Position numbers and translations under genes: made by a program
Assembly (NCBI GenBank): GCA_903879775.1
Contig: CAIRMY010000177.1
Location: 1-6,978, forward strand
From: an uncultured Bacteroidota bacterium
Lineage (GTDB): Bacteria; Bacteroidota; Bacteroidia; NS11-12g; UBA955
Direction of reading: 5' to 3'
Length of the DNA: 6,978 bases
The notes under the pieces: generated by a model
Databases searched by the model: none
Seen by the model: only the letters and a program-made list of their open reading frames with translations
What the model was told of the DNA's origin: nothing
Shown: one piece after another, positions 5,137 to 6,978 of the stretch
Layout of the letters: the number at the start of each line of letters is the position of its first letter
Position numbering within the stretch: position 1 is the stretch's first letter

Positions 5137-6978
5137 ATGAAAGAAAAAGCCCGAAAACATATAGCAACCACCTTGTGGATAGGGTTTTTATTTTGTTTCA
5201 ACACAGTTTTAAAGGCTCAAACAAAGCCTATCTCCGATACATTGTCTACTTTAAAAGACAGCGCTGTGGTCAGTCCTTCAAAAAAGAAATCACTCGAGTC
5301 AATTGTTGCCTTTCAAGCCGAAGATTCACTTTACTTAAATTTCAACACAAAAACGGTACACCTATATAATAAGTCATCTATCGATATGGACAACACCCAT
5401 CTCAAAGCTTATTACGTAGAGGTTGACCTCAATTCAAAAGTATTGTTTGCAAAAGGCGGCCTCGACTCAAATAAAAAATACACATTCAAACCCGTATTGG
5501 AAGATAACGGCGATAAATACACAGCCGATTCAATGAAATACAATAGTCAATCGAAAAAAGGTAAAGTTTACGGCTTAATGCTTGCTCAAGATGAAGCCTT
5601 TATTCATTTAGGAACTGTACTTAAACAAAATGATGGCACGTTCACAGGGATTGATGGGAAAATAACGACTTGCAGTGATCCGCATCCACATTTTTATTTA
5701 AGTGCTTCAAAACTAAAAGTGATGCCGAACAATAAAGCCCTATTTGGACCTGCCAACCTTGTTTTTGCAGGGATCCCTACCCCACTGGCACTTCCATTTG
5801 GTTTGGCTCCCTTAAAAAAAGGTCAACGAAATGGAATCATATTCCCTTCATTAGGATTTAACAGTGCAAACAGTAGCTATTACCTCCAAAACTTTGGTTA
5901 TTACATGGGTCTTGGTCAATATTCCGACATTCAAATTACCTCCGATGCCTATTTCAATGGTGATTTTCGTTTGGGTTTACAAACACAGTATTATAAAAGG
6001 TATAAATTTAGAGGGACATTGGCCTTGCAAATCAGTAAATTCGGAAATGGTGCTGAAGAAACAAGCCCAGAATATTTCAAAAACAATGACTTTAGCATTC
6101 GCTCACAATTTAATATAGACCCAAAATTATACCCCGGCATCACTTTCAATGGCAACATTAATATAGTTACAGGTGGATTTAACCGCAGAAACTCAAGAGA
6201 TTTAAATAGTTTAAGCAACAATCAATTTACTTCGAGTATCAATTATGGTAGAATGATGTTTCAAAATAAATTGAATTTATCTGTTTCTGCACGACATTCT
6301 CAAAATACCGCAACACGAGATTTTGGTTTAGAACTACCTACAGTAAATATATCGGCTTCTAGTATCACTCCTTTTTCAAAGAAAAACGGATCAAATACTT
6401 CGTGGTATGAACAAATTCGTTTGAGCTACAACGCCACAATGATGAACAATATCAAAACAAAAGATTCTATTATTTTTAGTGAAAACTATGCACAGGTGTT
6501 CAATACAATGTTATCAGGAGTAAAGCATTCAATTCCTTTAAGTACCAATGTGAAATTATTCAATGGGGCCTTAAACATCTCTCCAAGTATCAATTACAAT
6601 GAAAATTGGCATTTAACCACACAAATCAAGGAATATGACAAAACCACAAAGAAAATAATTACAAGAGATTCTCAAGGATTTTACCGCCAATATGGATACA
6701 ACTTTTCTGCAAGTGCAAATACAAATATATATGGTACTGTATCGAACATCAAGGTAGGCAAATTGAGGGCAATACGACATACAATCAATCCTTCGATTGG
6801 ATTTTCATATGTTCCAGAGATTGATGCTGCTTCTAAAGGTTGGACAAAAGAATATATGGATACCAACGGCAATGCCATTAAATACAATGCATTCGAAAAA
6901 AGCCCTGTAGGTAGTTTATTCCAAAATAAGGGAGGTTATTTAAACTTAGGATTAGGCAATAATTTACAAGGAAAAAAA
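5137..6978 (+). CDS. lptD: LPS assembly outer-membrane protein LptD (3' end cut by window)
   Basis: LptD is the outer-membrane beta-barrel that, with LptE, inserts lipopolysaccharide into the outer leaflet at the end of the Lpt bridge. The frame is open for 614 codons to the right edge. The TAA at 5134-5136 directly before the ATG fixes the most upstream start. Residues 1-27 are a signal peptide (KEKARKH, hydrophobic core, cleavage likely after LKA). Residues about 85-180 form the periplasmic OstA-like beta-jellyroll (AYYVEVDLNSKVLFAKG, ADSMKYNSQSKKGKVYG). Then comes the block conserved in Bacteroidota LptD: TTCSDPHPHFYL (about 177-188) and GPANLVFAGIPTPLALPFG (205-223). From about 235 onward, alternating aromatic/polar strands fit the barrel. 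Family members here are generally 800-900+ aa, so roughly a third of the protein lies outside. The E. coli cysteine pattern is not seen; only one cysteine (about 179) occurs after the signal peptide in this part. Confidence 0.9.
   Translation, partial: MKEKARKHIATTLWIGFLFCFNTVLKAQTKPISDTLSTLKDSAVVSPSKKKSLESIVAFQAEDSLYLNFNTKTVHLYNKSSIDMDNTHLKAYYVEVDLNSKVLFAKGGLDSNKKYTFKPVLEDNGDKYTADSMKYNSQSKKGKVYGLMLAQDEAFIHLGTVLKQNDGTFTGIDGKITTCSDPHPHFYLSASKLKVMPNNKALFGPANLVFAGIPTPLALPFGLAPLKKGQRNGIIFPSLGFNSANSSYYLQNFGYYMGLGQYSDIQITSDAYFNGDFRLGLQTQYYKRYKFRGTLALQISKFGNGAEETSPEYFKNNDFSIRSQFNIDPKLYPGITFNGNINIVTGGFNRRNSRDLNSLSNNQFTSSINYGRMMFQNKLNLSVSARHSQNTATRDFGLELPTVNISASSITPFSKKNGSNTSWYEQIRLSYNATMMNNIKTKDSIIFSENYAQVFNTMLSGVKHSIPLSTNVKLFNGALNISPSINYNENWHLTTQIKEYDKTTKKIITRDSQGFYRQYGYNFSASANTNIYGTVSNIKVGKLRAIRHTINPSIGFSYVPEIDAASKGWTKEYMDTNGNAIKYNAFEKSPVGSLFQNKGGYLNLGLGNNLQGKK

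Noticed and set aside
5864..6221. Open frames on plus (5864-6118) and minus (5991-6221) strands
   Set aside because: Both lie inside the lptD barrel region, which stays open in its own frame; neither has a recognisable protein signature. The minus frame at 6681-6887 and the plus frame at 5175-5369 are rejected for the same reason.

Overview
The window looks like chromosomal DNA of a Bacteroidota bacterium, probably of the Flavobacteriia/Sphingobacteriia/Chitinophagia side of the phylum. Three things point there: AT-rich sequence, a surface protein that ends in a type IX secretion system (T9SS) sorting domain, and an LptD of the Bacteroidota type. No rRNA or other species-level marker is present, so genus is not claimed.

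Layout: (1) 1-4007, minus strand: one very long gene, cut by the left edge just before its stop, encoding a secreted multidomain adhesin-like protein of at least 1335 residues. Its order is signal peptide, GEVED-like domain, two PKD-like domains, CUB-like domain, two more PKD-like domains, a second GEVED domain, five Ig-like (HYR/DUF5011-type) repeats and a T9SS type A C-terminal domain. It is open in one frame over its whole length. (2) 4008-4219: AT-rich intergenic region with tandem TTGCAA palindromes and an A/T tract. (3) 4220-5026, minus strand: a zinc-dependent N-acetylmuramoyl-L-alanine amidase (Amidase_3 family) with a signal peptide. (4) 5027-5136: short divergent intergenic region with a perfect 7-bp-arm inverted repeat. 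(5) 5137-6978, plus strand: lptD, the outer-membrane LPS translocon, cut by the right edge after 614 codons.

Functionally this is a cell-envelope locus. The amidase acts on peptidoglycan, LptD inserts LPS into the outer membrane, and the large protein should cross the outer membrane through T9SS and end up on the surface or in the medium. The amidase and lptD are divergent and closely spaced, so they may share a control region. The large gene is downstream of the amidase on the same strand but 212 bp away, and its different codon use suggests its own transcription and higher expression. No mobile element, CRISPR array, tRNA or rRNA was seen. I found no clearly undescribed system; the most unusual item is the domain architecture of the large surface protein.
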